A stretch of 64,000 nt of DNA from Flavobacteriales bacterium UBA1494. Lineage in GTDB: Bacteria > Bacteroidota > Bacteroidia > Flavobacteriales_E > Vicingaceae. Below the pieces are notes generated by a model that was not told the origin of the DNA, ran no database searches, and was given only the letters and a program-made list of their open reading frames with translations. The position numbers were made by a program, and so were the translations under genes. Of the stretch, positions 8,276 through 16,878 are shown piece by piece. The number at the start of each line of letters is the position of its first letter. Positions within the stretch are counted from its first letter, which is position 1. The stretch covers positions 30,661 to 94,660 of the forward strand of contig CAJJAT010000007.1 of assembly GCA_905182175.1 (NCBI GenBank), in the 5' to 3' direction.

Positions 8276-9553
8276 ATGCTTTACCGGTTTTTACAGTTTA
8301 TAATGCGGAGCAGCTTAGCGGCTCACTACCTTGAAATAAAAGGCATTGGCCTCAATAATATTCCAAAGGATGGAGCAACGATGATTGCTGCAACACACCC
8401 AAATTCATTTCTAGATGCAATTATAATTGCGTGCATAATTGACAGACCTTTGCACTTTTTAGCTCGCTCTGATGTTTTCAAAGCAAAGTGGGCTGATAAA
8501 GTTTTGCGGGGTCTTAATTTAATCCCCATCTATAGATTACAAGAGGGACCAAAAAATTTAAGTCGAAATGATGATACATTCAAGGAATGTCATCGTATTT
8601 TAGAGCAAGGTGGAGCTATCTTAATATTTATAGAAGGATTAAGCTTAATTGATTTCAAAGTTCGGCCTTTAAAAAAGGGTCTTGCTAGAATTGCTTTTGG
8701 TTTTGCTAACAAAAATGACTTTAAAATTAACTGCGCAATTGTTCCTTTAAGTTTGAATTATGATAGACCAAAAGATTTTAGAAGCAAGATTAATATCGGC
8801 GTAGGTCAAGTTCAGTATATACGAGACTATCAAGAGAACTTCGAAATGAACGCTAACAGTTCTTTCGAAATTCTAAACGAAGTCCTGTACAAGGAATTAA
8901 CCGAACACACAGTGCAAGTTGAAGCAAAAAACTACATGGTTTACAAAGCATTGGCTGAACTTGACAGTTGTTTTGAAAAAAATTCTTTGAATCGAAAAAT
9001 ATTGATCGCAGACCACATTTCTAACGTGGAAAAAGAAAAACCAACTTGTCTAACAGATTTATCAGCTGTAGTTGAAGAAGCATTTGGCATTCTAAAATCC
9101 TACAAACTTAATTTTAGAAAGTTAAAATCAAACATAGGATTATCCTTTGTAGATATTTTGCTGGTAATCTTCGCAGCTCCTTTTGCCGTCTTTGCTTTTA
9201 TTGTGAATTTTTTGCCGTTTATTGTTTCTAAAAAAATAACTGAAAAGAAAGTGAGACTAGATGAATTTTATGCCTCTGTGCGGTTGGTATTAGGTACTAT
9301 TTTATGGATGCTGTGGACCACAGTTATTACAGTTGTTGTTTGGCAATATACCCCTTGGGCTTTCCTAACTCCAATTGTGATGTATTGGTTAGCTCGTTTT
9401 TACCTAAGGTATTACGAAAAAGCTCACTATGTTGCTGCAGCTTATCGTTTAAGACAATTGAAAAACAAAAACGGAAAATTTGAAGAACTGCAACAATTCA
9501 TAAAACAGATCTACAAAATTAGAAGCAGCGAGGGTTTAGCTCCGAGTAAGTAA
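8276..9553 (+). CDS. 1-acyl-sn-glycerol-3-phosphate acyltransferase-like protein (PlsC domain)
   Basis: Glycerophosphate acyltransferase family. The catalytic motif appears as ATHPNSFLDAI (His and Asp separated by five residues, a variant I recall as common in Bacteroidota homologues), followed by ARSDVFK and the third motif LIFIEGLS. Two to three hydrophobic helices lie at about residues 290-370, so it is membrane-bound. At 425 residues it is longer than the usual 240-residue PlsC because of the C-terminal membrane extension. Role: acyl transfer in phospholipid or related envelope-lipid synthesis; the exact acceptor is not determinable. It starts 6 bp after the previous gene and is the last gene of the plus-strand run. 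Confidence 0.85.
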   Translation: MLYRFLQFIMRSSLAAHYLEIKGIGLNNIPKDGATMIAATHPNSFLDAIIIACIIDRPLHFLARSDVFKAKWADKVLRGLNLIPIYRLQEGPKNLSRNDDTFKECHRILEQGGAILIFIEGLSLIDFKVRPLKKGLARIAFGFANKNDFKINCAIVPLSLNYDRPKDFRSKINIGVGQVQYIRDYQENFEMNANSSFEILNEVLYKELTEHTVQVEAKNYMVYKALAELDSCFEKNSLNRKILIADHISNVEKEKPTCLTDLSAVVEEAFGILKSYKLNFRKLKSNIGLSFVDILLVIFAAPFAVFAFIVNFLPFIVSKKITEKKVRLDEFYASVRLVLGTILWMLWTTVITVVVWQYTPWAFLTPIVMYWLARFYLRYYEKAHYVAAAYRLRQLKNKNGKFEELQQFIKQIYKIRSSEGLAPSK

Positions 9554-10113
9554 TTGCTGAGAAAAATAAACTTTTAGATTTGGATTCAATCTTCCTTTTC
9601 TCTTCATGCCATTGTCTGGGATTGCCTTGATTTGCGTAATGCTACTCTTTACTAGTGAAAAGCTGCTATCGTGGTTTAATGGACTTTTAGTTTTTGGCTT
9701 TCTAACCACATGGTAGGGTGGTATTTGGATTAAATTTCATACAATCATAGAAGGAACTAACAATCACGTATTATTACGGTAAATATGTAATTGGCCGATC
9801 ATTGTTTCAAGGAGGCCAAGCTGACTGGCAATACAATCACTTTAGGTTTGAAATCACAAAAACTATTTAATGTATTTTCATGTAACGGATAATTACAGAA
9901 TTATCAAAACTATTCATAGAAAAATAAACACCATATCTCACTATAAATCAGAAATTCTAAAAATAACTTTCCGAAAAATTACCGCCATATATTTGTCATC
10001 CAAGTATTTATCATTAGAATTAGGGATTCTACCCAGTTCTGAAATCTCCATTATACCACAATATGTATTTCCCTAAGGACAGTTGTATCCCTGTCAATTA
10101 AGGAATATCATAC
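9554..10113. other. Intergenic region with a possible decayed small membrane-protein gene
   Basis: No convincing intact gene. From ATG 9606 a 36-codon frame encodes a hydrophobic stretch (MPLSGIALICVMLLFTSEKL...) ending at TAG 9714-9716; beyond it the sequence stays open in several short frames. This could be a broken membrane-protein gene, but I do not recognise the family. A 68-codon frame at 9870-10076 is low-complexity in composition and looks like chance. Confidence 0.3.
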
Positions 10114-11136
10114 CTACCTCACTCTATTCAGACTAAGCGCCTTGAAAATCAATTTGGGTAAAGGTTTTTGAACCTTTTTATTTTTCACATTAATGTACCA
10201 CCCTAGTTTTTTCATAATGGGAACTTTATGGGTTTCAACTAATTCTATCAAGGTTTTGTCATTGTCTTCAACATAAGCGAATTGCCCTGCGGCTTCCCCC
10301 ATATCAAAGCTATTCTCGCTGTCTACGGTAAAAGGATGGTTTAATGTTTTTGCAAACTCCCTAAGTTGATGCATGCGTTGAACATCAAAACAAACGTGAA
10401 TAAATCCTAAGTCCCCCCAAAAACGGTCATTGAATATCTGCTCTCTTCCTCCGGATGTATCACAAACCAGCTCCAACTGAGTTGGGCCTAAAAGTTGACT
10501 AAAAGCTGATGGTTTATTTTTGCTCGGCTTTAACCATGCGTTTCTAAAAGTGCCTTCCTCTCCAGTCGCAGCAAGTGTATCATACTGCATTCCTTCCTGA
10601 TATATTTTTCTACCTTTTTCAATATCTGAGACACCTATGGTCACTCCCATAACTCCTCCAGTTAATGCTCCTGTTTTCATAAAACAGTACTCATCTTCAA
10701 TTAATTTAAAAGCATTTCCAAAAGGATCTTTTAGCTCAAACCATTTCCGGTTCATTTCATTCACTTTCAATTCAGACAAAGAAATTCCATCCACTTTTTT
10801 AAAGTACTCCAATGCTTTTTCAGCGTCATAAGTCCGCATGTGTATGTGTGTAATTCCTAAATCTCCTTCTCTAGTTGCAACACTTCTCGGTTGCCCTTTT
10901 CGAGAGGTAAATTGCCATATTTCGAAGCCTCCGCCGCCTTGTAGGTTCATAGCTAAAATCGCTTTCCGCTTGTGAACTTCGTTTCCGGTGTAATCGATCA
11001 TTAGTTTGGCCTCCGCCTCATCGCTAAAAATGGGCAAATCCATTCCAAAATGCTCTCCATACCAAGCAAACGCTTTATCAGCATCGTTTACTCCTATTCC
11101 TACTTGTTGAATTCCTGAAATGTTATAATCAAACAT
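10114..11136 (-). CDS. VOC-superfamily protein with two glyoxalase-like domains
   Basis: 340 residues with two vicinal-oxygen-chelate domains, each with the beta-alpha-beta-beta-beta units of glyoxalases and extradiol dioxygenases. The first begins ISGIQQVGIGVNDADKAFAWY, with HIHMRTYDAEKALEYF and ELKDPFGNAFKLIED. The second is GVMGVTIGVSDIEKGRKIY, with FIHVCFDVQRM and DNDKTLIELVET. Candidate metal ligands are the His residues in QVGIGV/HIHMR and the Glu in IELVE. Domain order resembles hydroxyphenylpyruvate-dioxygenase-like or glyoxalase-type lyases, but the substrate is unknown. The start overlaps the end of the SDR gene by 8 bp, so both are probably one transcript acting on one pathway. Confidence 0.8.
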   Translation of the reverse strand: MFDYNISGIQQVGIGVNDADKAFAWYGEHFGMDLPIFSDEAEAKLMIDYTGNEVHKRKAILAMNLQGGGGFEIWQFTSRKGQPRSVATREGDLGITHIHMRTYDAEKALEYFKKVDGISLSELKVNEMNRKWFELKDPFGNAFKLIEDEYCFMKTGALTGGVMGVTIGVSDIEKGRKIYQEGMQYDTLAATGEEGTFRNAWLKPSKNKPSAFSQLLGPTQLELVCDTSGGREQIFNDRFWGDLGFIHVCFDVQRMHQLREFAKTLNHPFTVDSENSFDMGEAAGQFAYVEDNDKTLIELVETHKVPIMKKLGWYINVKNKKVQKPLPKLIFKALSLNRVR

Positions 11137-11917
11137 GATTGCTTTCTTTTTCTGCTATTTTATAAAACAAAAAGGGAAGGTACTTTTTGAACTTTACCAT
11201 CAATAATTCTTTGCCTCCAATCAATACTTCCTTCCGATTTGATTGAAGTGCCGTATCTATTTTCTTTGCACAAGCTTCAGCACTTATTCCTCCAGCTTGA
11301 CCATCATCCATTTTACCATAACTGTCCCCTCCAGCCGTTAATGCATTTACCGACACTTGGGTTTGCACTCGGCCAATAACTAAAAACTGTACAAAAATGC
11401 CATTTTTCTTTTCTTCAAAGCGTAAACTTTCAAAAAACCCATGCAATGCATGTTTTGAAGCGCTATATGTTGACCGAAGTGGGTAGCCAAATTTGCCAAC
11501 AATACTTGAGGTAATCACTATTTTACTACCTTTCGCTTTCCGCATTGAGTGCAACAATAGTTTAGTAAGTTGCACGGGACCAAAATAATTTATTTGCATC
11601 AACATAGCCTCAACCTCTTCACTTGTATCTATCGCTAAAGATCTTTGACTTTGGCCAGCATTGTTAACCAAAAGGTGAATTTCTTCTCCTTTTTTTAAGA
11701 TTTCAGTAGCAGCTCTCGCAATTGAGTTTTTATCATTCAGGTCCATCACGATTGGAATCAACTCAACAGTATTCGTAGAGCACATATCAATCGTTTTTTT
11801 TAAGCTTTCCAATTTCCGACCACAAATATAAATGATCTGAAAGCTACTACAAAGCTGTATTGTTAATGCTTGACCTATCCCCGAAGAAGCTCCTGTTATT
11901 ACTGCTATTTTACTCAT
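11129..11917 (-). CDS. Short-chain dehydrogenase/reductase (SDR family)
   Basis: Classical NAD(P)-dependent SDR of 262 residues. The nucleotide-binding TGASSGIG is at 8-15, NNAG at 85-88, the catalytic Ser at about 137-138 (VITSSIVG), and the YxxxK pair is Tyr151/Lys155 (YSASK). An Arg at the second-strand end (CGRKLESL) suggests a preference for NADPH. The C-terminus is hydrophobic and short, resembling DHRS7-like or lipid-active SDRs. It overlaps the downstream VOC gene by 8 bp and the upstream glycosyltransferase remnant by 4 bp (ATGA-type junction), so it belongs to this minus-strand transcription unit. The substrate is unknown. Confidence 0.9.
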   Translation of the reverse strand: MSKIAVITGASSGIGQALTIQLCSSFQIIYICGRKLESLKKTIDMCSTNTVELIPIVMDLNDKNSIARAATEILKKGEEIHLLVNNAGQSQRSLAIDTSEEVEAMLMQINYFGPVQLTKLLLHSMRKAKGSKIVITSSIVGKFGYPLRSTYSASKHALHGFFESLRFEEKKNGIFVQFLVIGRVQTQVSVNALTAGGDSYGKMDDGQAGGISAEACAKKIDTALQSNRKEVLIGGKELLMVKFKKYLPFLFYKIAEKESNHV

Positions 11918-12324
11918 ATCAATGCTTCGGGTTTGCGATGATTCAACATAGATTTATACGTGCTAATCAGTTTTTCCTGCGATGCCCCTCCTTTATATAA
12001 GTTAAAAACTATGAAGTTCGCAAGGTTGACTCGAAAATAACTATTTTCTTCATACTTCCTTGCAGAAACAACAACGTCTTTTGGAATAATTTTAAACTTT
12101 AATTGTTTTCTCACTTTTCTCATAAAATCATACTCTTCCATAATTCGATAATTGGGGTTGTAGCCGCCCATTATATTGAATTCTTTTCGTTTAATGAACA
12201 GGGTTTGATCTCCACCTCTACACACCTCGAAATCGAACCGAGTGAAGTATGAATTAATTTTCAATACTATTTTTTTTGAATCAAAGCGAAATCGAAAACA
12301 TCCCATGTCAAAACCTTCATCCAA
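11914..12324 (-). pseudogene. TIGR04283-type glycosyltransferase, C-terminal fragment after a frameshift
   Basis: This frame continues the family 2 glycosyltransferase begun in the neighbouring upstream frame. It holds the family's GCFRFRFDSKK segment, the acceptor-side GGDQTLFIKRKEF (DQ pair) and the MEEYDFMRKVRK (MEEYD) motif, and ends at the SDR start. The true reading passes from ...FKRW in the upstream frame to DEGFDMGCF here, requiring a one-base shift close to 12310-12318. Together the two pieces make about 230 residues, the normal family length. TIGR04283 members are associated with arsenosugar-biosynthesis loci. Either a real pseudogene or a base-call error. Confidence 0.75.
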
Positions 12325-12635
12325 CGCTTAAAAATATCGTTTAAAAATCCATTTGGTGGTCTGCTATCCGCATGAACAAAATATAAGATATCACCTTTGG
12401 CTATAGCAACCCCGTCATTCATTTGATGCGCTCTGCACTTCCTACTACAAGATAAAACTATGGCTCCTAAATTAGATGCAACTTGTCGCGTTTGATCGAC
12501 GCTGTTAGCATCAACTACTATAATTTCATACGTAGTATTCCGCAAGCCAACTTTCAACAGTGAAAGGAGCTCAGCAATATTCTGCTCTTCATTCAATGTT
12601 GGAATGATGACACTTAACTGCATGTATTCTGCCAT
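12267..12635 (-). pseudogene. TIGR04283-type glycosyltransferase, N-terminal fragment before a frameshift
   Basis: N-terminal GT-A half: LSVIIPTLNEEQNIAELL, the nucleotide-sugar site IIVVDANSVDQT, a CRAHQMNDG segment and the metal-binding region LYFVHADSRPP (HAD replacing the classic DxD). All are typical of TIGR04283 family transferases. After about residue 107 the frame runs into unrelated sequence and stops at 12267, while the family sequence continues in the next frame (11914-12324). A start at 12623 (MQLSVIIP...) is more likely than 12635. It is divergent from the DUF547 gene, which in other Bacteroidota also accompanies this transferase. Confidence 0.75.
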
Positions 12636-12650
12636 TTAGAAAACTTAACG

Positions 12651-12679
12651 TTTGTCTGATTCAACTTTACTTAATTTTG
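12651..12679 (+). promoter_or_regulatory. Bacteroidota-type promoter for the DUF547 gene
   Basis: TTTG at 12651-12654 and TAATTTTG at 12672-12679 are separated by 17 bp, matching the TTTG / TAnnTTTG pattern with the 17-23 bp spacing described for Flavobacterium. The -7 element ends 23 bp before the ATG at 12703. Confidence 0.6.
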
Positions 12680-12702
12680 AGCTCCAAAGATTCACATAAA
12701 GC

Positions 12703-13518
12703 ATGATTAAAACCAACCCAAATTTAAAAATAGGTGCGCTTGTGTCACTTTTGTTTGTATTGTTCTCATTCTCTTGCGGAAACAAGCAGGCTATAGTAAT
12801 CCACACCCCGGTAGTAGCAAACAATCAATTTATAATTCTCTCCATGGAAATGATCGATGCGATTCGCGATAAAAAAAGCACTATCAATTTACAAATGAGA
12901 TACGAACAATTAAATTCAGACAGTTTAGCGAAGTACTTGGTTACCGATGATCAAAAAAAAGCATTTTGGATTAATACCTATAACTCATTCATTCAAATCA
13001 TATTAACAGAGCACCCAGAGTATTTCGAAAACAGAGGCAACTTCTTTGGAAAACCTAGAATAGTCATTGCTCAAAAGAAACTAAGTTTTGATGACATTGA
13101 GCACGGCATTATCCGCGGCTCAAAAATAAAACTCTCCTTGGGCTTACTTAACAATCCCTTTGTTGATGAGTTTGAGAAAAAGCTAAGAACAAAGAACGAA
13201 GACGGAAGAGTCCATTTTGCGCTAAACTGTGGCGCCAAAAGTTGCCCATTGATTTCAACTTACGATGCGAAAGACTTTAATTCAAAGATAGATCAGGTTG
13301 CAAAAAGCTTTCTTACAAAAGTATCTGCTTATAAAAAAGAAGACAACGTGATTTTAACCACTCCATTATTTAGTTGGTTCAGAGGGGATTTTGATGGCAA
13401 GAATGGCGTTTTGAAGATGTTAAAACAGTATGAAATTATTCCTGCTGAAAGCAATCCTAAAATAGAATATGATGCGTATGACTGGTCCCTGAGTTTGGGT
13501 AATTATTATGTACAATAA
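12703..13518 (+). CDS. DUF547 domain-containing protein (probable lipoprotein)
   Basis: 271 residues. The N-terminus has a hydrophobic signal (IGALVSLLFVLFSFSC) ending in a lipobox Cys, so it is likely membrane-anchored outside the cytoplasm. The DUF547 core is clear: KKAFWINTYNSFIQIIL, the helix-turn LSFDDIEHGIIRG, and the conserved FALNCGAKSCPLI segment with two cysteines, followed by LTTPLFSWFRGDF. The function of DUF547 is unknown; it is often found next to TIGR04283 glycosyltransferase and rhodanese genes in arsenosugar-type loci, which is the arrangement seen here. A recognisable promoter precedes it. Confidence 0.85.
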   Translation: MIKTNPNLKIGALVSLLFVLFSFSCGNKQAIVIHTPVVANNQFIILSMEMIDAIRDKKSTINLQMRYEQLNSDSLAKYLVTDDQKKAFWINTYNSFIQIILTEHPEYFENRGNFFGKPRIVIAQKKLSFDDIEHGIIRGSKIKLSLGLLNNPFVDEFEKKLRTKNEDGRVHFALNCGAKSCPLISTYDAKDFNSKIDQVAKSFLTKVSAYKKEDNVILTTPLFSWFRGDFDGKNGVLKMLKQYEIIPAESNPKIEYDAYDWSLSLGNYYVQ

Positions 13519-13635
13519 TAGTAACGGTTCTTCTTACTACGAATTACAAACTGATACTTCAAGAATAAGAATGGAATAACAGTTGAAAAAAGAAAATGGA
13601 TTTTTGGACATGTAATAAACTTCAAAGAATAAACA

Positions 13636-14133
13636 ATGAAACATCTAATTACAACCCTTTTATTTATGACTTTTTTTTTAGTGTCCAAAGCCCAAGAAGT
13701 CGGAAGTACTGCTTTTGACATTATATTGAGGGGGTTACTTTCCCATACGATCAATGAGGTTTCGGTGCAGGATGTAAAAGGTAAAACTGAAATTTTATTT
13801 GTCGATGCTAGAGAAGAAAATGAATACAAGGTAAGCCACATAAAGGATGCTGTTTTTGTAGGATATGACAACTTAGACCTAAGTGACTTGGAAAGGGTAG
13901 ACAGGAGCAAAGAAGTTGTTGTTTATTGTTCTGTTGGTTACAGAAGCGAAAAGGTTGCTGAAAAATTACTAGAAATGGGATTCTCGAATGTTTCAAATTT
14001 ATACGGTGGACTTTTTGAATGGAAAAATCAAGAGCAAGTGATTGTAAATTTGAAAAACGAACCAACAGAAAAGATTCATGCTTTTAATAAAGTATGGGAG
14101 ATTTGGTTAAAAAAAGGAGAGAAAGTTTATTAA
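13636..14133 (+). CDS. Exported rhodanese-like domain protein
   Basis: 165 residues. A signal peptide (LITTLLFMTFFLVSKAQ) is followed by a single rhodanese domain: EILFVDAREENEYKVSHIKDA (substrate-side CH2A-like motif) and the active-site loop VVVYCSVGYRSEKVA with the persulfide-forming Cys in CSVGYRS. The loop is six residues long, as in sulfurtransferases rather than Cdc25-like phosphatases. GFSNVSNLYGGLFEWKN completes the fold. Its periplasmic location and position after DUF547 fit the group of rhodanese proteins that accompany arsenosugar-biosynthesis genes. It starts 117 bp after DUF547, on the same strand. Confidence 0.88.
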   Translation: MKHLITTLLFMTFFLVSKAQEVGSTAFDIILRGLLSHTINEVSVQDVKGKTEILFVDAREENEYKVSHIKDAVFVGYDNLDLSDLERVDRSKEVVVYCSVGYRSEKVAEKLLEMGFSNVSNLYGGLFEWKNQEQVIVNLKNEPTEKIHAFNKVWEIWLKKGEKVY

Positions 14134-14235
14134 CGATATTTGATTTTTTAATGACGAATGGAAAAGCTGAAGGGTAACAATAAATGAAGGACGAAAGAAA
14201 AGGATACAAGATCTCTATGCTCAACAAAATACAAA

Positions 14236-14266
14236 CCCTCGTGCGGAATTAATTCCATAGCGAGGG
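14236..14266. terminator. Hairpin downstream of the rhodanese gene
   Basis: CCCTCG (14236-14241) pairs with CGAGGG (14261-14266), and the loop itself contains the palindrome GGAATTAATTCC, so a long two-tier stem can form. It lies 100 bp after the rhodanese stop and is followed by CTGTTTATATT rather than a strong T-run, so terminator function is only likely. Confidence 0.4.
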
Positions 14267-14280
14267 CTGTTTATATTCGT

Positions 14281-14530
14281 CATTTTCAGTTGTCATCACT
14301 CTGAACCACTTTTCCTTAGCAACCTTAGCCTTATTATCTCGTTTGTACTCTTCTTTTTCTATCATCCTTTTATCTTTAACCTTCATCTTTATTCTTTCAT
14401 CGTTTCATCTCTCATCCTTTTTCTTTCATCTCTTACACGAATCTATTCTGTTTTTTTAGGTCTCCTCCCACCCATTCCACCCATCCAAGACATAAACCAT
14501 TTAGCCAATTTCAATTTTTAAAAACTCTTT
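14281..14530. other. Pyrimidine-rich non-coding stretch before the S46 peptidase
   Basis: Between 14340 and 14450 the plus strand is strongly C/T-rich, with at least six CATC words in TTTCATC-like contexts; a purine-rich stretch (about 14150-14215) lies on the other side of the hairpin. No open frame and no known motif. It may be slippage-derived repeat or remnant DNA. Confidence 0.35.
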
Positions 14531-14538
14531 TTAAGCCC

Positions 14539-14546
14539 TACTTTTG
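14539..14546 (+). promoter_or_regulatory. -7 element (TAnnTTTG) for the S46 peptidase gene
   Basis: TACTTTTG matches the Bacteroidota -7 consensus and lies 26 bp before the ATG at 14573. No good TTTG is seen upstream at the usual spacing, so this rests on one element. It also argues against the in-frame GTG at 14546 being the translation start. Confidence 0.45.
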
Positions 14547-14572
14547 TGAACCGTTTAACTATAAAATTTATT

Positions 14573-16783
14573 ATGAAAAAGATTTCAATTTTAATTGCAG
14601 GTTTTTTACTTGCGTTTGCCCCAGTGAAAGCTGACGAAGGCATGTGGCTTCCAATGTTTGTGAAGCGTTTGAACTATGTAGACATGCAGAAGCAAGGTTT
14701 ACAGTTAACTCCTGAAGAGATTTATAGTGTAAACAATTCAAGCTTAAAAGACGCCATCGTTCGTCTAGGAAGAGGGTTTTGTACAGGAGAAATCATCTCA
14801 GACCAAGGCTTAATGTTAACCAACCACCACTGTGGATTTGGTGTAATTCAAGAAAACTCAACAGAAGAGCACAACTATCTTGACGATGGCTTTTGGGCAA
14901 TGAAAAAAGAAGATGAATTGCCTGCTGGTTTTTCAGTTTCATTTTTAGTTCGAATGGAAGATGTTTCTAAATCTGTAAATGCTCTTTTAGACGAAGATAT
15001 GAGTCTAGAAGACAGAGCTAAGGCAATCAAGCAAATTTCTGACTCATTAGAAGCAGCAGCAGTTGGAGAATCTGATTACACAGCTAATGTGAAATCTTTT
15101 TACAATGGAAATGAATTTTACTTATTTGTTTATGAAACATTTCAAGATGTTCGTTTAGTTGGAGCTCCTCCATCGTCTGTAGGTAAATATGGTGGCGATA
15201 CTGATAACTGGATGTGGCCTCGTCACACCGGGGACTTTACTATGTTTAGAGTTTACGCTGACAAAGACAATAAGCCAGCTGAATACAGCAAAGACAATAA
15301 ACCTTACACTCCGAAGCACTCCTTACCAATTTCTTTAAAAGGAGTTGAGCCTGGAGATTTTTCTATGATTTTTGGTTACCCAGGGAGCACGGACAGATAT
15401 TTAACTTCTGAAGGTATTAACTACGAATTAGAAGTTAGACAGCCTGCATCAGTTAAATTAAGAAGACAAGTTTTAGACGCTTACCAAGAAGGTATGGACA
15501 TGAGCGAAAAAACTAGAATTCAGTATGCCTCTAAATTTGCAGGTGTTGCTAACTATTGGAAATATTTTATTGGTCAGCAAGCTGGTTTAAAAAGACTAAA
15601 AGTGTACGACAAGAAAAAAGGACAAGAAGATGCTTTAGTTGCTTGGATTGAGAAAGATGAAGATCGTAAAAGGCTTTACGCCGGTGTGATTGATGGTTTC
15701 AAAACTGGTTACGACAACATGAAGGAAGCAAATAGAGTTAGAGTATACTTAAACGAAGCGATTTTTAGAACTGAAGCAATTGCTTACTCCTTTCAGTTTT
15801 CAGGTTTAAAATCTAGCTATGATGCGCTTGATGAGAAACCAGCTAAAGACGACGAAAGAACAAAAGAGCAAATGGCTGAAGAAACGGAAAAAACAGCAGA
15901 GCAAATTGAAAAAACGATTACTCGTTTAAAAGGTGGAATTGATGGTCACTTTAAAGATTATGATATGGCAATTGACAGAGATGTATTTGCCGCTATGATG
16001 AAAGATTACAGCAACGATATTCCAAAAGAAAATCAGCCTGAAAGTTTCAAAAAGATGATTGGCAAATTTAAAGGTGATTTTAACAAAATGGCATCTTCAA
16101 TGTATGCAAAGTCAATTTTCGGAAGTAAAGCCAAAGTTGAGGCTTTTTTAGAAAAGCCTTCTGCTAAGGTATTGGCGAAAGATCCTATTTACATGGTTCA
16201 ATCTTCTATTATTGGGCATTTCAGATCTGATATTCTACCTATAATCAGAAAGGAAAATGAAGGATTACAGCGGTCAGAAAGACTATTTGTAAAGGGTTTA
16301 CGTGAAATGAACTCCGATAAGGTTTATGCTCCGGATGCAAATTCAACTATGCGTTTTACCTACGGGCAAGTTGGAGGTTACGAGCCGAAAGATGGAGCTA
16401 CCTACAGCCACATTACAACTGCACAAGGAATCTTAGAGAAGGAAGATCCAACGAATCCAGAATTTGTGGTTCCTGCAAAATTGAAGAAGCTAATTCAAAA
16501 TAAAGATTACGGACAGTATGCTGATAAGAGCGGTGAATTGGTTATCAACTTTATTGCGAACAATGACATTACAGGAGGTAACTCTGGTAGCCCAATGATT
16601 AACGGAAACGGTGAACTAATTGGAACTGCTTTTGATGGTAACTGGGAAGCAATGAGTGGTGATATAGCCTTCGAAACTGAATTTCAAAGGACAATTGGTG
16701 TTGACATTCGTTATACTCTGTTTATTATTGACAAGTATGCAGGCGCAGGTCACTTAATTGATGAAATGAAATTGGTGAAGTAG
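14573..16783 (+). CDS. S46 family dipeptidyl-peptidase (DPP7/DPP11 type)
   Basis: Exported serine exopeptidase that removes dipeptides from peptide N-termini in the periplasm. The ATG at 14573 gives the signal peptide MKKISILIAGFLLAFAPVKA and mature start DEGMWLP, typical of the family. The catalytic His region is LTNHHCGFG near residue 85 and the Ser region is GGNSGSPMINGNG near residue 670. Eighteen residues after that Ser, in AFDGNWEA, a Gly occupies the position that is Arg in Asp/Glu-specific DPP11, so a DPP7-like preference for hydrophobic residues is inferred. About 736 residues, normal. It is followed by a strong convergent terminator. Role: use of peptides as carbon and nitrogen source. 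Confidence 0.92.
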   Translation: MKKISILIAGFLLAFAPVKADEGMWLPMFVKRLNYVDMQKQGLQLTPEEIYSVNNSSLKDAIVRLGRGFCTGEIISDQGLMLTNHHCGFGVIQENSTEEHNYLDDGFWAMKKEDELPAGFSVSFLVRMEDVSKSVNALLDEDMSLEDRAKAIKQISDSLEAAAVGESDYTANVKSFYNGNEFYLFVYETFQDVRLVGAPPSSVGKYGGDTDNWMWPRHTGDFTMFRVYADKDNKPAEYSKDNKPYTPKHSLPISLKGVEPGDFSMIFGYPGSTDRYLTSEGINYELEVRQPASVKLRRQVLDAYQEGMDMSEKTRIQYASKFAGVANYWKYFIGQQAGLKRLKVYDKKKGQEDALVAWIEKDEDRKRLYAGVIDGFKTGYDNMKEANRVRVYLNEAIFRTEAIAYSFQFSGLKSSYDALDEKPAKDDERTKEQMAEETEKTAEQIEKTITRLKGGIDGHFKDYDMAIDRDVFAAMMKDYSNDIPKENQPESFKKMIGKFKGDFNKMASSMYAKSIFGSKAKVEAFLEKPSAKVLAKDPIYMVQSSIIGHFRSDILPIIRKENEGLQRSERLFVKGLREMNSDKVYAPDANSTMRFTYGQVGGYEPKDGATYSHITTAQGILEKEDPTNPEFVVPAKLKKLIQNKDYGQYADKSGELVINFIANNDITGGNSGSPMINGNGELIGTAFDGNWEAMSGDIAFETEFQRTIGVDIRYTLFIIDKYAGAGHLIDEMKLVK

Positions 16784-16811
16784 TATTCTACTTCAAACTA
16801 ATACTTTAAAA

Positions 16812-16878
16812 GAAGCCCTTTCTAAAATTTGTCCCACTTTGACTCCGCTCAGTGTGACAAATTTAGAAGGGGCTTTTT
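16812..16878. terminator. Long bidirectional terminator hairpin containing a GACTCCGCTCAG-type repeat
   Basis: AGCCCTTTCTAAAATTTGTC and its near-complement ending GGGGCTTTTT form a stem of about 20 bp; the loop side carries GACTCCGCTCAGTGTGACA. It lies between the convergent S46 and aminotransferase genes. The GACTCCGCTCAGTGTGACA motif recalls intergenic elements I associate with other Bacteroidota genomes. Confidence 0.7.

Noticed and set aside
9870..10076. 68-codon frame in the gap after the acyltransferase gene
   Set aside because: Low-complexity, Ile/Lys/Ser-rich composition as expected from AT-rich DNA; no family resemblance.
12267..12324. Programmed ribosomal frameshift in the TIGR04283 glycosyltransferase
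   Set aside because: No slippery heptamer or downstream stem is visible at the junction; a one-base indel is simpler.
13506..13910. 134-codon minus-strand frame across the rhodanese gene
   Set aside because: The rhodanese frame has signal peptide and active site; the antisense frame has neither.
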